DNA from: Streptomyces violascens
Lineage (GTDB): Bacteria; Actinomycetota; Actinomycetes; Streptomycetales; Streptomycetaceae
DNA length: 64,000 nt
Assembly: GCF_014649955.1 (NCBI RefSeq)
Contig: NZ_BMUA01000004.1
Coordinates: 124,001-188,000, forward strand
Direction of reading: 5' to 3'
The notes under the pieces are model-generated. The model saw only the letters and a list, made by a program, of their open reading frames with translations, searched no databases and was not told the DNA's origin. The translations under genes and the position numbers were made by a program. Position 1 is the stretch's first letter; each line of letters opens with the position of its first letter. Positions 57,426 to 64,000 of this stretch are shown one piece after another.

Positions 57426-59162
57426 TCAGCTGGCGACCACCAGGCCGACGACCTCGTCGTCCGAGAACCAGACCCGTATGTCCGGCCGTCCGGCCGCGAA
57501 GGCGGAGTGCACCGCCTGGCGGAGTTCGGGCGCGGGATTGTTCAGGTTGCGCCATGCCCCGGCCACGAACAGCCGGAGCCTCGGGGGCAGTTCATGGGGG
57601 TACGGGATCAGTTCGTCCCAGTACCGCTCGGCCTGACCGGTGCCGACCGTCGAGGGCATCAGACGGGTCACCGCGGCCTTGATGTCGGGCCGGTTGCCGA
57701 TGCGCTGCGAGGCGGGGCGGCCCGGCGCGTCCTGCTGCGGCGAACCGGACGACCGCAGGATCGTACGGGCCTGCTCCGGCGTCATCGGGTCCTGCCCGGT
57801 GGCCTTCAGCATGCCCTGCAGCGAAGCGAGGGCGCCGACCACGATGGGCGCGGCCGAGGACGTCCCGGAGAACGTGTCCGTGTACCAGGCGATCTCCTCG
57901 GTGCCACCCTGGAGGTCGCCCTCCCGGTGCCAGAACCCGCCGGTCGTGGTGGTCTCGCGGCCCCAGCCCTGGGCGTCCAGGCGGGCGCCGTAGTTGGAGA
58001 ACGCGAGCCGCGAGCGGTCCGGGCCGTGGTCGCGGCCGTGCGTGCCGGGCGGCGGTGCGCCCGCGCCCACCAGGACCGCGCCCGAGGACTGGTTGGACGG
58101 GTTGAACGGGTTGCGCCAGTCCTGCGGGAAGCCCTCGGGTCGCCGCTCGTACAGCGCGTCGTCCAGGCTCTCGCCGCCGTTGCCGCCGGCCGCCACCACC
58201 AGGACGCCCTTCGCGGTCGCCCAGCGGATCGCCGCGAAGTCGTCCGGCCACCACTCGATCGGGATGTAGCCCACCTGGTCGTCCCGGTCCTGGAAGTCGG
58301 ACCTGGGCCCCGGGCGGTGCAGTTCGATCAGGACGATGTCGCCGGGCGAGAGCCGGTCGGCCGCGGCGTGGATCGCCGCCGCCGTGCCGATGCCCTGGAA
58401 CGAGGCGGCCGCCGTGACCGCCTCCGGGGCGATCCCGGTGATGCCCTTCTCGTCCCGGTCGCCGCCGATGATCCCGAGCACGGCCGTGCCGTGGTTGCGC
58501 CACGCCACGTCCTGCACCGGGTTGCCGACCACGATCCCGGCGAGCTTCTCCACCAGGTCCTCGTGGCCCAGCTGCCAGGCGCCCTCCACGTCGATGACGG
58601 TGACGCCCTCGCCGGAACCGCCCGGCCGCAGCCACGCCCAGTAGGCGTCGACGCCCTCGGGCGCGGGGTTCAGATAGCCCTGCCGGCCGGTGTAGTCGGG
58701 CGTCGCAGGGGCGCCCTCCTTCAGCCGCTTGATGGTCTCCTCGTCGCGTCCCGTCATCGAGGCGGGCACGGCGCCCGGCTTCACGTACGCCGTCTCGACC
58801 TCGGGCAGCGCGGCGAGCCGTGCGCTCAGCTCCGTGGCCCGCTCGCCGCCACCGCGTACCCGGTAGTAGAGGGACAGGTCCGGGAGCGCCTCGCGGGAGG
58901 TGCCCTGCGGGACCTGGGCCAGTCGCTCCTCGCGGCCGAACAGCGGCTCCAGGGCGATCTGTTCGTCGGCGAGGAACATCGAGAGAGCCGAGGTGTCGGC
59001 CCCGGAAGCCGAGCGGATGCCCTCGGCGCCGACGCGCAGCCGGGCCTCGGCCCGCGCGACGACGATCAGTTCCGGCTCGGCTCCGTGATAGGTGAATCCA
59101 GCTCCATCGGGTCCTGGCCCCGCCGTTCCGGGGCCCTGGCCCGGGTGAATCCGATCGGTCAT
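57426..59162 (-). CDS. S8 (subtilisin-like) serine peptidase with a C-terminal partner domain
   Basis: This 578-residue serine protease has its catalytic core at about 165-510, with Asp191 in VTVIDVEGAW, His224 in WRNHGTAVLGII, the oxyanion Asn328 in AAGGNGGES and Ser435 in FSGTSSAAP. The N-terminal 150 residues are a non-catalytic domain (YRVRGGGERATELSARLA) with no signal peptide, so the protein may be cytoplasmic or use an unusual export route. Residues 515-577 (WDELIPYPHELPPRLRLFVA, GAWRNLNNPAPE, then AFAAGRPDIRVWFSDDE) repeat the C-terminal domain of the Gln-rich protein. GGAAGCG precedes ATG 59162. It is first in the two-gene operon. Targets are unknown. Confidence 0.87.
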   Translation of the reverse strand: MTDRIHPGQGPGTAGPGPDGAGFTYHGAEPELIVVARAEARLRVGAEGIRSASGADTSALSMFLADEQIALEPLFGREERLAQVPQGTSREALPDLSLYYRVRGGGERATELSARLAALPEVETAYVKPGAVPASMTGRDEETIKRLKEGAPATPDYTGRQGYLNPAPEGVDAYWAWLRPGGSGEGVTVIDVEGAWQLGHEDLVEKLAGIVVGNPVQDVAWRNHGTAVLGIIGGDRDEKGITGIAPEAVTAAASFQGIGTAAAIHAAADRLSPGDIVLIELHRPGPRSDFQDRDDQVGYIPIEWWPDDFAAIRWATAKGVLVVAAGGNGGESLDDALYERRPEGFPQDWRNPFNPSNQSSGAVLVGAGAPPPGTHGRDHGPDRSRLAFSNYGARLDAQGWGRETTTTGGFWHREGDLQGGTEEIAWYTDTFSGTSSAAPIVVGALASLQGMLKATGQDPMTPEQARTILRSSGSPQQDAPGRPASQRIGNRPDIKAAVTRLMPSTVGTGQAERYWDELIPYPHELPPRLRLFVAGAWRNLNNPAPELRQAVHSAFAAGRPDIRVWFSDDEVVGLVVAS

Positions 59163-59523
59163 CGCTTCCGCCGCTCCCCTCGGGTGCTGTGCTTGGCGTG
59201 CCTACGGGGACACACCTTGCTACCGGAGCGGCGGAACGTAAACCCCGCTGGCGCGAACAAAGTTTGAAATCAAGCTGAATGGGCAACCCGTGCATTTGGA
59301 CCGGAAACCGATGTCACGCCGCAATTCCGCCAAAGACGGTTGAGTTTGGCGGGGCGCCGGGAACTTCGAGCGGCCTCTGTGACAGGGAGGTTGACGCGTC
59401 TGCGCGGGGTGGCCGGAACGCGCCCACGGTTGGACCACGGCGGTCCCGGGCCCGCCTTCCGGATTCCGACGCCGCCGGGTTCGGCGTACGACCGGTTACC
59501 CGTACTGATGGCGGTCGGCCAAG

Positions 59524-59547
59524 CCCCGCGCCCCGAAGGGCGCGGGG
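59524..59547 (-). terminator. Terminator-like hairpin after the aldehyde dehydrogenase
   Basis: On the minus strand CCCCGCGCCC-TTCG-GGGCGCGGGG is a perfect 10-bp stem with a UUCG loop, 59 nt past the dehydrogenase stop. The adjoining GGGGAACTGAGCGACC resembles the CGCGCAG-CTCCCCGCG unit of the dispersed repeats. The rest of the 444-bp gap 59163-59606 holds the protease promoter region, in which I could not place hexamers. Confidence 0.75.
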
Positions 59548-59606
59548 AACTGAGCGACCCGCCCCCACCGGCCCGCGGTCGAATACCCGCACTTCGTGCC
59601 CGGCGC

Positions 59607-61004
59607 TCAGCTGCTCGCGCCGTGCCAAACGGTCGTGACGTTGCAGAACTCCCGAATGCCGTGGGCAGACAGCTCCCGCCCGTACCCAGACCGCTTGATC
59701 CCTCCGAAGGGGAACGCAGGGTGCGACGCGGTCATCCCGTTGAAGAACACCCCGCCCGCCTGAAGGTCCCGAACACAGCGCTCGACCTCGCCGTCGTCGC
59801 GGGTCCAGACGTTCGAACTCAGGCCGAACGGCGAGTCGTTGGCGACCGACACCGCCTCGTCGAGGTCCCGCACCCGGTACAGCGTGGCGACCGGGCCGAA
59901 GGTCTCCTCCTGGTGGATCCGCATGTCCTGGGTGATGCCCGCCAGGACGGTGGGCAGGTAGAACCAGCCCCGCTCGCTTCCCTCGGGACGGCTTCCACCG
60001 CACAGCGCGGTCGCTCCCTTGCGTACGGCGTCGTCGACGAGCTCCTCCAGGTCGGTCCGGCCCTGCTCGCTCGCAAGCGGGCCCACGTTCGTGTCCTCCA
60101 GGAGCGGGTCGCCGACCTTCAACTCCCGCATTCCTGCCGTGAATCGCTCGGCGAACGCGTCGTAGACGTCGGTGTGGACGATGAAGCGCTTCGCGGCGAT
60201 GCAGGACTGGCCGTTGTTCTGCACCCGGGCGGTCACCGCGGTCCGCGCGGCCCGATCCACATCGGCGGAGGGCAGGACGAGGTAGGGGTCGCTGCCGCCG
60301 AGTTCGAGCACCGTCTTCTTGATCTCGTCGCCGCAGATCGCCGCCACCGAGCGGCCCGCCGGCTCGCTGCCGGTCAGTGTCGCGGCCGCCACCCGCCGGT
60401 CGCGCAGCACCTTCTCGACGCCGTCGGAGCCGATGAGCAGGGTCTGGAAGCAGCCCTCGGGGAAGCCCGCCCGGCGGAACAGGTCCTCCAGGTACAGCGC
60501 CGTCTGCGGCACGTTCGAGGCGTGCTTGAGCAGGCCGACGTTGCCCGCCATCAGTGCGGGCGCCGCGAACCGTACGACCTGCCAGAGCGGGAAGTTCCAC
60601 GGCATCACGGCGAGGATCACGCCGAGCGGCCGGTAGTGGACCCTGCACCGCTCGGCCCCGGAGTCCCGGACGTCGTCCTCGGCGGGCTCCTCGTCGGCGA
60701 GCAGGGCGGCCGCGTGCTCGGCGTACCAGCGCATCGCCTTCGCGCACTTCGCCGCCTCGGCCCGGGCGGCCGCGACGGGCTTGCCCATCTCCAGGGTCAT
60801 GGTGCGCGCGATGTCGTCCCGGTCGCCGTCGAGCAGGTCGGCGGCCCGCAGCACCAGCCGCGTGCGTTCGTCGAAGCCGGTCGTGCGGTAGTCGGCGAAG
60901 GCGGCCCCGGCCGTGGCGAGGCGGCGCTCCACCTCCTCGGGCCCCATGGCACCGAAGCTCTTGAGCGTCTCACCGGTAGCCGGATTCACCGTGGCGATGG
61001 CCAT
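59607..61004 (-). CDS. NAD(P)-dependent aldehyde dehydrogenase (succinate-semialdehyde dehydrogenase-like)
   Basis: This 465-residue class I/II aldehyde dehydrogenase starts with [20 protein letters not shown] and has [30 protein letters not shown], the base Glu in [12 protein letters not shown], the catalytic Cys in [12 protein letters not shown] and [13 protein letters not shown]. These motifs match GabD1-type succinate-semialdehyde dehydrogenases, which often prefer NADP. GGAGGTG stands before ATG 61004. It is transcribed alone, downstream of the PAC2 gene (89-nt gap, same strand). The substrate is inferred only. Confidence 0.88.
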   Translation of the reverse strand: MAIATVNPATGETLKSFGAMGPEEVERRLATAGAAFADYRTTGFDERTRLVLRAADLLDGDRDDIARTMTLEMGKPVAAARAEAAKCAKAMRWYAEHAAALLADEEPAEDDVRDSGAERCRVHYRPLGVILAVMPWNFPLWQVVRFAAPALMAGNVGLLKHASNVPQTALYLEDLFRRAGFPEGCFQTLLIGSDGVEKVLRDRRVAAATLTGSEPAGRSVAAICGDEIKKTVLELGGSDPYLVLPSADVDRAARTAVTARVQNNGQSCIAAKRFIVHTDVYDAFAERFTAGMRELKVGDPLLEDTNVGPLASEQGRTDLEELVDDAVRKGATALCGGSRPEGSERGWFYLPTVLAGITQDMRIHQEETFGPVATLYRVRDLDEAVSVANDSPFGLSSNVWTRDDGEVERCVRDLQAGGVFFNGMTASHPAFPFGGIKRSGYGRELSAHGIREFCNVTTVWHGASS

Positions 61005-61093
61005 GACGTACGACACCTCCCGAAGGCACTGGTCCTTCGACCTTCCCGCGCGAGGGGAGGCGCCGCAACGCGAACCGGAGCCGGGCCCGGGGG

Positions 61094-62077
61094 CTACTCC
61101 TCGGAGGTGTCCTCGCCGGGGTCCTCCGTCTTCGGCGGCTTCGGGGGCCGGGTGCGCCCGCTGGAGGTGTCCCGCAGGTACGAGCCGTCGCCCTCGGTCG
61201 CGTGACCGCCCGCCGTGGCCTGGCCGGGGCCGGGACCGCCGTCCCGGCGCCGCAGGTACCGCTCGAATTCGCGGGCGATCGCCTCGCCGGACGCCTCGGG
61301 CAGGTCCGCGGTGTCGCGCGCCTCCTCCAGCGTCTGGACGTACTCGGCCACCTCGCTGTCCTCGGCGGCCAGTTGGTCGACGCCGAGCTGCCAGGCCCGG
61401 GCGTCCTCGGCGAGTTCGCCGAGCGGAATCCTGAGGTCGATCAGGTCTTCCAGACGGTTGAGCAGGGCGAGCGTGGCCTTGGGGTTCGGCGGCTGGGACA
61501 CGTAGTGCGGCACCGCGGCCCAGAGGCTGACCGCGGGAACTCCCGCATGCGTGCAGGCCTCCTGGAGGATGCCGACGATGCCGGTCGGGCCCTCGTACCG
61601 GGTCTCCTCCAGATCCATGGTCCGCGCCAGGTCCGGGTCGGAGGTCACGCCGCTGACCGGCACCGGCCGGGTGTGCGGGGTGTCGCCGAGCAGCGCGCCC
61701 AGGATCACCACCATCTCCACGCCCAGCTCGTGCGCGAAGCCCAGGATCTCGTTGCAGAACGAGCGCCAGCGCATCGACGGCTCGATGCCGCGCACCAGGA
61801 CCAGATCGCGCGGCTTGTCGCCGCCGACCCGCACCACGGAGAGCCGGGTGGTCGGCCATGTGATCTTGCGGACCCCGCCGTCCAGCCACACGGTCGGCCG
61901 GTTCACCTGGAAGTCGTAGTAGTCCTCCGCGTCCAGCGCCGCGAAGACCTCGCCCTTCCACGCCCCGTCCAGGTGCGCGACAGCGGAGGAGGCGGCGTCG
62001 CCCGCGTCGTTCCAGCCCTCGAACGCGGCGATCATGACCGGGTCGACCAGCTCGGGAACGCCCTCCAGCTCGATCAC
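61094..62077 (-). CDS. PAC2 family protein (ParJ-like)
   Basis: This 327-residue protein of the proteasome-assembly-chaperone-2 family is of unclear function in actinobacteria. The family strand VMIAAFEGWNDAGDAASSAV, DFQVNRPTVWLDGGVRKITWP, VRGIEPSMRWRSFCNEI, VVILGALLGDTPHTRP and GPTGIVGILQEACTHAGVP are well conserved. The last 60 residues form a charged low-complexity tail (PPKPPKTEDPGEDTSEE). From memory, S. coelicolor ParJ (SCO1662), which influences ParA polymerisation, is of this kind and lies next to mshC; here four genes intervene. GGGAGG precedes the GTG at 62077. Confidence 0.87.
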   Translation of the reverse strand: MIELEGVPELVDPVMIAAFEGWNDAGDAASSAVAHLDGAWKGEVFAALDAEDYYDFQVNRPTVWLDGGVRKITWPTTRLSVVRVGGDKPRDLVLVRGIEPSMRWRSFCNEILGFAHELGVEMVVILGALLGDTPHTRPVPVSGVTSDPDLARTMDLEETRYEGPTGIVGILQEACTHAGVPAVSLWAAVPHYVSQPPNPKATLALLNRLEDLIDLRIPLGELAEDARAWQLGVDQLAAEDSEVAEYVQTLEEARDTADLPEASGEAIAREFERYLRRRDGGPGPGQATAGGHATEGDGSYLRDTSSGRTRPPKPPKTEDPGEDTSEE

Positions 62078-62217
62078 CCAGTGCCTCCCTCAGAAGTTCC
62101 CTTGCGTACGTCCCAACCTTACGGCTTCAGACCTACCCAGCCGCAGCCCCCGTGCACGGCCCTCCGGCGCCGGGAGTGACGGAGGAATGAAGGGGTCCCT
62201 GGCGGGGCAACAGCACA

Positions 62218-62323
62218 CTCGGATGCCGATTCATCCGAGCTGTGGGCCGTAAGTTCCTGCAGCACCCTGGACGCTGGCGCTCGGGCGAGGATATACATCG
62301 GATGACCGGAAGAGATCCGATGT
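62218..62323 (+). promoter_or_regulatory. Cluster of CGGATG-type inverted repeats upstream of fuconate dehydratase
   Basis: Two inverted repeats lie in the 379-bp divergent gap 62078-62456. CTCGGATG (62218-62225) pairs with CATCCGAG (62232-62239). ACATCGGAT (62295-62303) pairs with ATCCGATGT (62315-62323) across 11 nt. The GATCCGATGTC at 62314-62324 is identical to the site upstream of the fucose dehydrogenase operon. The centres are spaced like operators for a dimeric regulator such as a GntR or LacI type. No regulator gene lies nearby in the window. Confidence 0.6.
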
Positions 62324-62456
62324 CCACACGGATGTTCCCGTAAAGGTTCCTGCGGACGTTCGTTCAGTGATTCATCGGTTCATTGCGGCGAAGATCCACG
62401 GGTAGTGCCGCGGGTAGTGCCATGGGCAGATCCACGTGTTCATCCAGGGGGCGTGC

Positions 62457-63776
62457 ATGAGGCCGAGCGTCACGGGGTTCGAGGTACACGACATCCGCTT
62501 TCCCACCTCGGAACGGCTCGACGGCTCGGACGCCATGAATCCGGACCCCGACTACTCGGCCGCCTATGTGGTGCTGCGCACCGACGGCGGCCACGAGGGC
62601 CACGGCTTCGTCTTCACCATCGGCCGAGGCAACGAGGTGACCGCCGCCGCCATCGAGGCGCTGCGGCCCTACGTCGTCGGCCGCCCGGCTCCGACTTCCG
62701 CGGCCGACCTCGCCGTCCTGCACCACGACCTCACCCACGACTCCCAACTCCGCTGGCTGGGGCCGGAGAAGGGGGTCATGCACATGGCGGCGGGCGCCGT
62801 CGTCAACGCCGCATGGGACCTGGCGGCCACCACGGCGGGCCTGCCCGTGTGGGAGTTTCTCGCCTCGATGTCGCCCGAGGACCTGGTCTCGCTCGTCGAC
62901 TTCCGCTATCTCACGGACGTACTGACCAGGGACGAGGCGCTCGCCATCCTGCGTGCCGCCGAACCCGGCCGCACAGAGCGGGCCCGGCTCCTTCGTGAAG
63001 AGGGCTACCCCGCGTACACCACCTCGCCCGGCTGGCTCGGCTACGACGACGCCAAGCTGGTCCGCCTCGCCAAGGAGGCCGTCGCCGACGGCTTCGTCCA
63101 GATCAAGCTGAAGGTCGGCGCCGACCTCGACGACGACGTCCGCAGACTGAGCCTGGCCCGCGCCGCCGTGGGCCCCGGCATCCGCATCGCCGTGGATGCC
63201 AACCAGCGCTGGGACGTCTGCGAAGCCATCCGCTGGATGGCCGCGCTCGCCCCGTACGAGCCGCACTGGATCGAGGAGCCGACCAGCCCCGACGACATCC
63301 TCGGCCACGCCGCCGTGCGGGCCGGGCAGCCGGTGAAGGTCGCCACCGGCGAACACGTCGCCAACCGGGTCGTGTTCAAACAGCTCCTCCAGGCGGGCGC
63401 CGTCGACTTCGTGCAGATCGACGCGGCCCGGGTGGCCGGGGTGAACGAGAACCTGGCGATCCTGCTGCTCGCCGCCAAGTACGGCGTGCCGGTCTGCCCG
63501 CACGCGGGCGGGGTCGGCCTGTGCGAACTCGTCCAGCACCTCGCCATGTTCGACTTCGTCGCCGTCTCCGGCAGCCGCGAGGACCGGGTCATCGAGTACG
63601 TCGACCACCTGCACGAGCACTTCGCGGCGCCCGCCGTCGTCGAGGCCGGCCACTACCGCGCCCCGACCGCCCCGGGCTTCTCCGCCCGTATGCACCCCGC
63701 CACCCTCGCCGCCTACCGCTACCCGGACGGGCCGCAGTGGCTGGCCCGCCGACCGGCCCAGGAGGTCACCTCATGA
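62457..63776 (+). CDS. fucD: L-fuconate dehydratase (enolase superfamily)
   Basis: This enzyme removes water from L-fuconate to give 2-keto-3-deoxy-L-fuconate. The 439-residue protein carries the mandelate-racemase-like active site: the Lys in IKLKVGADL, Asp in [10 protein letters not shown], Glu in [11 protein letters not shown] and in VATGEHVAN, and His in [11 protein letters not shown]. The N-terminal capping domain has [20 protein letters not shown], as in fuconate dehydratases. AGGGGG lies 6 nt before ATG 62457; an in-frame GTG at 62436 adds seven residues and is less likely. Its stop overlaps the next gene's start (ATGA), so dehydratase and dehydrogenase are co-translated. It supplies the step after the lactonase encoded at 34 kb. 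Confidence 0.92.
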   Translation: MRPSVTGFEVHDIRFPTSERLDGSDAMNPDPDYSAAYVVLRTDGGHEGHGFVFTIGRGNEVTAAAIEALRPYVVGRPAPTSAADLAVLHHDLTHDSQLRWLGPEKGVMHMAAGAVVNAAWDLAATTAGLPVWEFLASMSPEDLVSLVDFRYLTDVLTRDEALAILRAAEPGRTERARLLREEGYPAYTTSPGWLGYDDAKLVRLAKEAVADGFVQIKLKVGADLDDDVRRLSLARAAVGPGIRIAVDANQRWDVCEAIRWMAALAPYEPHWIEEPTSPDDILGHAAVRAGQPVKVATGEHVANRVVFKQLLQAGAVDFVQIDAARVAGVNENLAILLLAAKYGVPVCPHAGGVGLCELVQHLAMFDFVAVSGSREDRVIEYVDHLHEHFAAPAVVEAGHYRAPTAPGFSARMHPATLAAYRYPDGPQWLARRPAQEVTS

Positions 63777-64000
63777 GCAGTGCAAGGGACTTCGAGGGCA
63801 TGGCGGCCCTCGTCACGGGCGGCGCCTCGGGCATCGGCGCCGCCGTCGCCGAGCTCCTCATGGAGCGCGGCGCCCGCGTCGCCGTACTCGACCGGGACGT
63901 GAAGGGCGCCCCACCCGGCACCCTCGCCCTGGAGGCCGACGTCACCGACGACGCGGGCGTACGGGACGCGGTCGCCCGGGCCGTGGGCGAATTCGGCGCC
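63773..64000 (+). CDS. SDR family dehydrogenase, probable 2-keto-3-deoxy-L-fuconate dehydrogenase (partial)
   Basis: The window ends after 76 codons of this gene. The visible part starts [20 protein letters not shown] and contains the cofactor motif TGGASGIG and the end of beta-strand 2 ([10 protein letters not shown]), a classical SDR N-terminus with NAD preference likely. It starts by a 4-nt overlap with the fuconate dehydratase gene. In this position the SDR oxidises 2-keto-3-deoxy-L-fuconate to a diketo acid in the oxidative fucose pathway. The catalytic Tyr/Lys are outside the window. Confidence 0.85.
   Translation, partial: MSSARDFEGMAALVTGGASGIGAAVAELLMERGARVAVLDRDVKGAPPGTLALEADVTDDAGVRDAVARAVGEFGA

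Overview
The window is chromosomal DNA from a Streptomyces-type actinomycete. The evidence is very high GC with GC-rich third codon positions, many GTG starts, a chpH-chpC chaplin pair, mycothiol genes (mshC, mycothiol-dependent formaldehyde dehydrogenase), F420- and MsrP-type oxidoreductases, and a block (chpH, chpC, DUF5703, RecD-like protein, LLM oxidoreductase, CorA, phosphomutase, DUF3090, SCO1664 family, mshC, PAC2) that, from memory, follows the order of S. coelicolor genes of about SCO1675 down to SCO1662. I saw no prophage, IS element, CRISPR array or biosynthetic gene cluster.

Layout. 0.1-3 kb: MaoC hydratase divergent from soxR, a beta-keto acid cleavage enzyme and a zinc-ribbon protein. 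3.3-8.8 kb: secreted penicillin-acylase-type Ntn hydrolase, an alpha/beta hydrolase and a NamZ-type muramidase. 9.1-14.6 kb: an acyl-CoA catabolic island (SDR, acyl-CoA ligase and TetR on the plus strand; acyl-CoA dehydrogenase and APH-like kinase on the minus strand) with a matching TetR-type palindrome at each end. 14.7-23.4 kb: DUF202 pair, NUDIX, DMT transporter, FAD dehydrogenase, ASCH protein, APC permease and an MsrP-like molybdoenzyme overlapping its cytochrome b partner. 23.4-32 kb: gluconate module (gntP, gntK, GntR), AnsP-like permease, and TetR / APC permease / YtcJ amidohydrolase. 32-33.8 kb: mycothiol-dependent formaldehyde oxidation. 34-36.2 kb: the early L-fucose pathway (dehydrogenase, lactonase) with a frameshifted mutarotase between. 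36.3-40.7 kb: RluA, an orphan ketosynthase with an extra N-terminal domain, tRNA-Leu(GAG) and an M20 peptidase. 40.8-42.1 kb: chaplins. 42-53.6 kb: the conserved core block ending in mshC. 53.7-61 kb: GH31 glycosidase, a Gln-rich protein paired with a subtilisin-like protease, and an aldehyde dehydrogenase. 61-64 kb: PAC2 protein, then L-fuconate dehydratase and a 2-keto-3-deoxy-fuconate dehydrogenase cut by the window end.

How the genes work together. The two L-fucose loci 26 kb apart supply consecutive steps of one oxidative pathway and share an 11-bp motif in their upstream regions. mscR, its metallo-hydrolase partner and mshC belong to mycothiol metabolism. The acyl-CoA island, MaoC and BKACE suggest breakdown of CoA-activated acids.

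Most unusual items: a subtilisin-like protease and a 42%-Gln N-terminal protein that share a homologous C-terminal domain; a chpH leader able to pair with its own Shine-Dalgarno and start codon; a frameshifted mutarotase with a TTA codon at the break; a RecD-like protein without a Walker A motif; and three dispersed copies of an intergenic repeat. All assignments come from reading the sequence without database searches.
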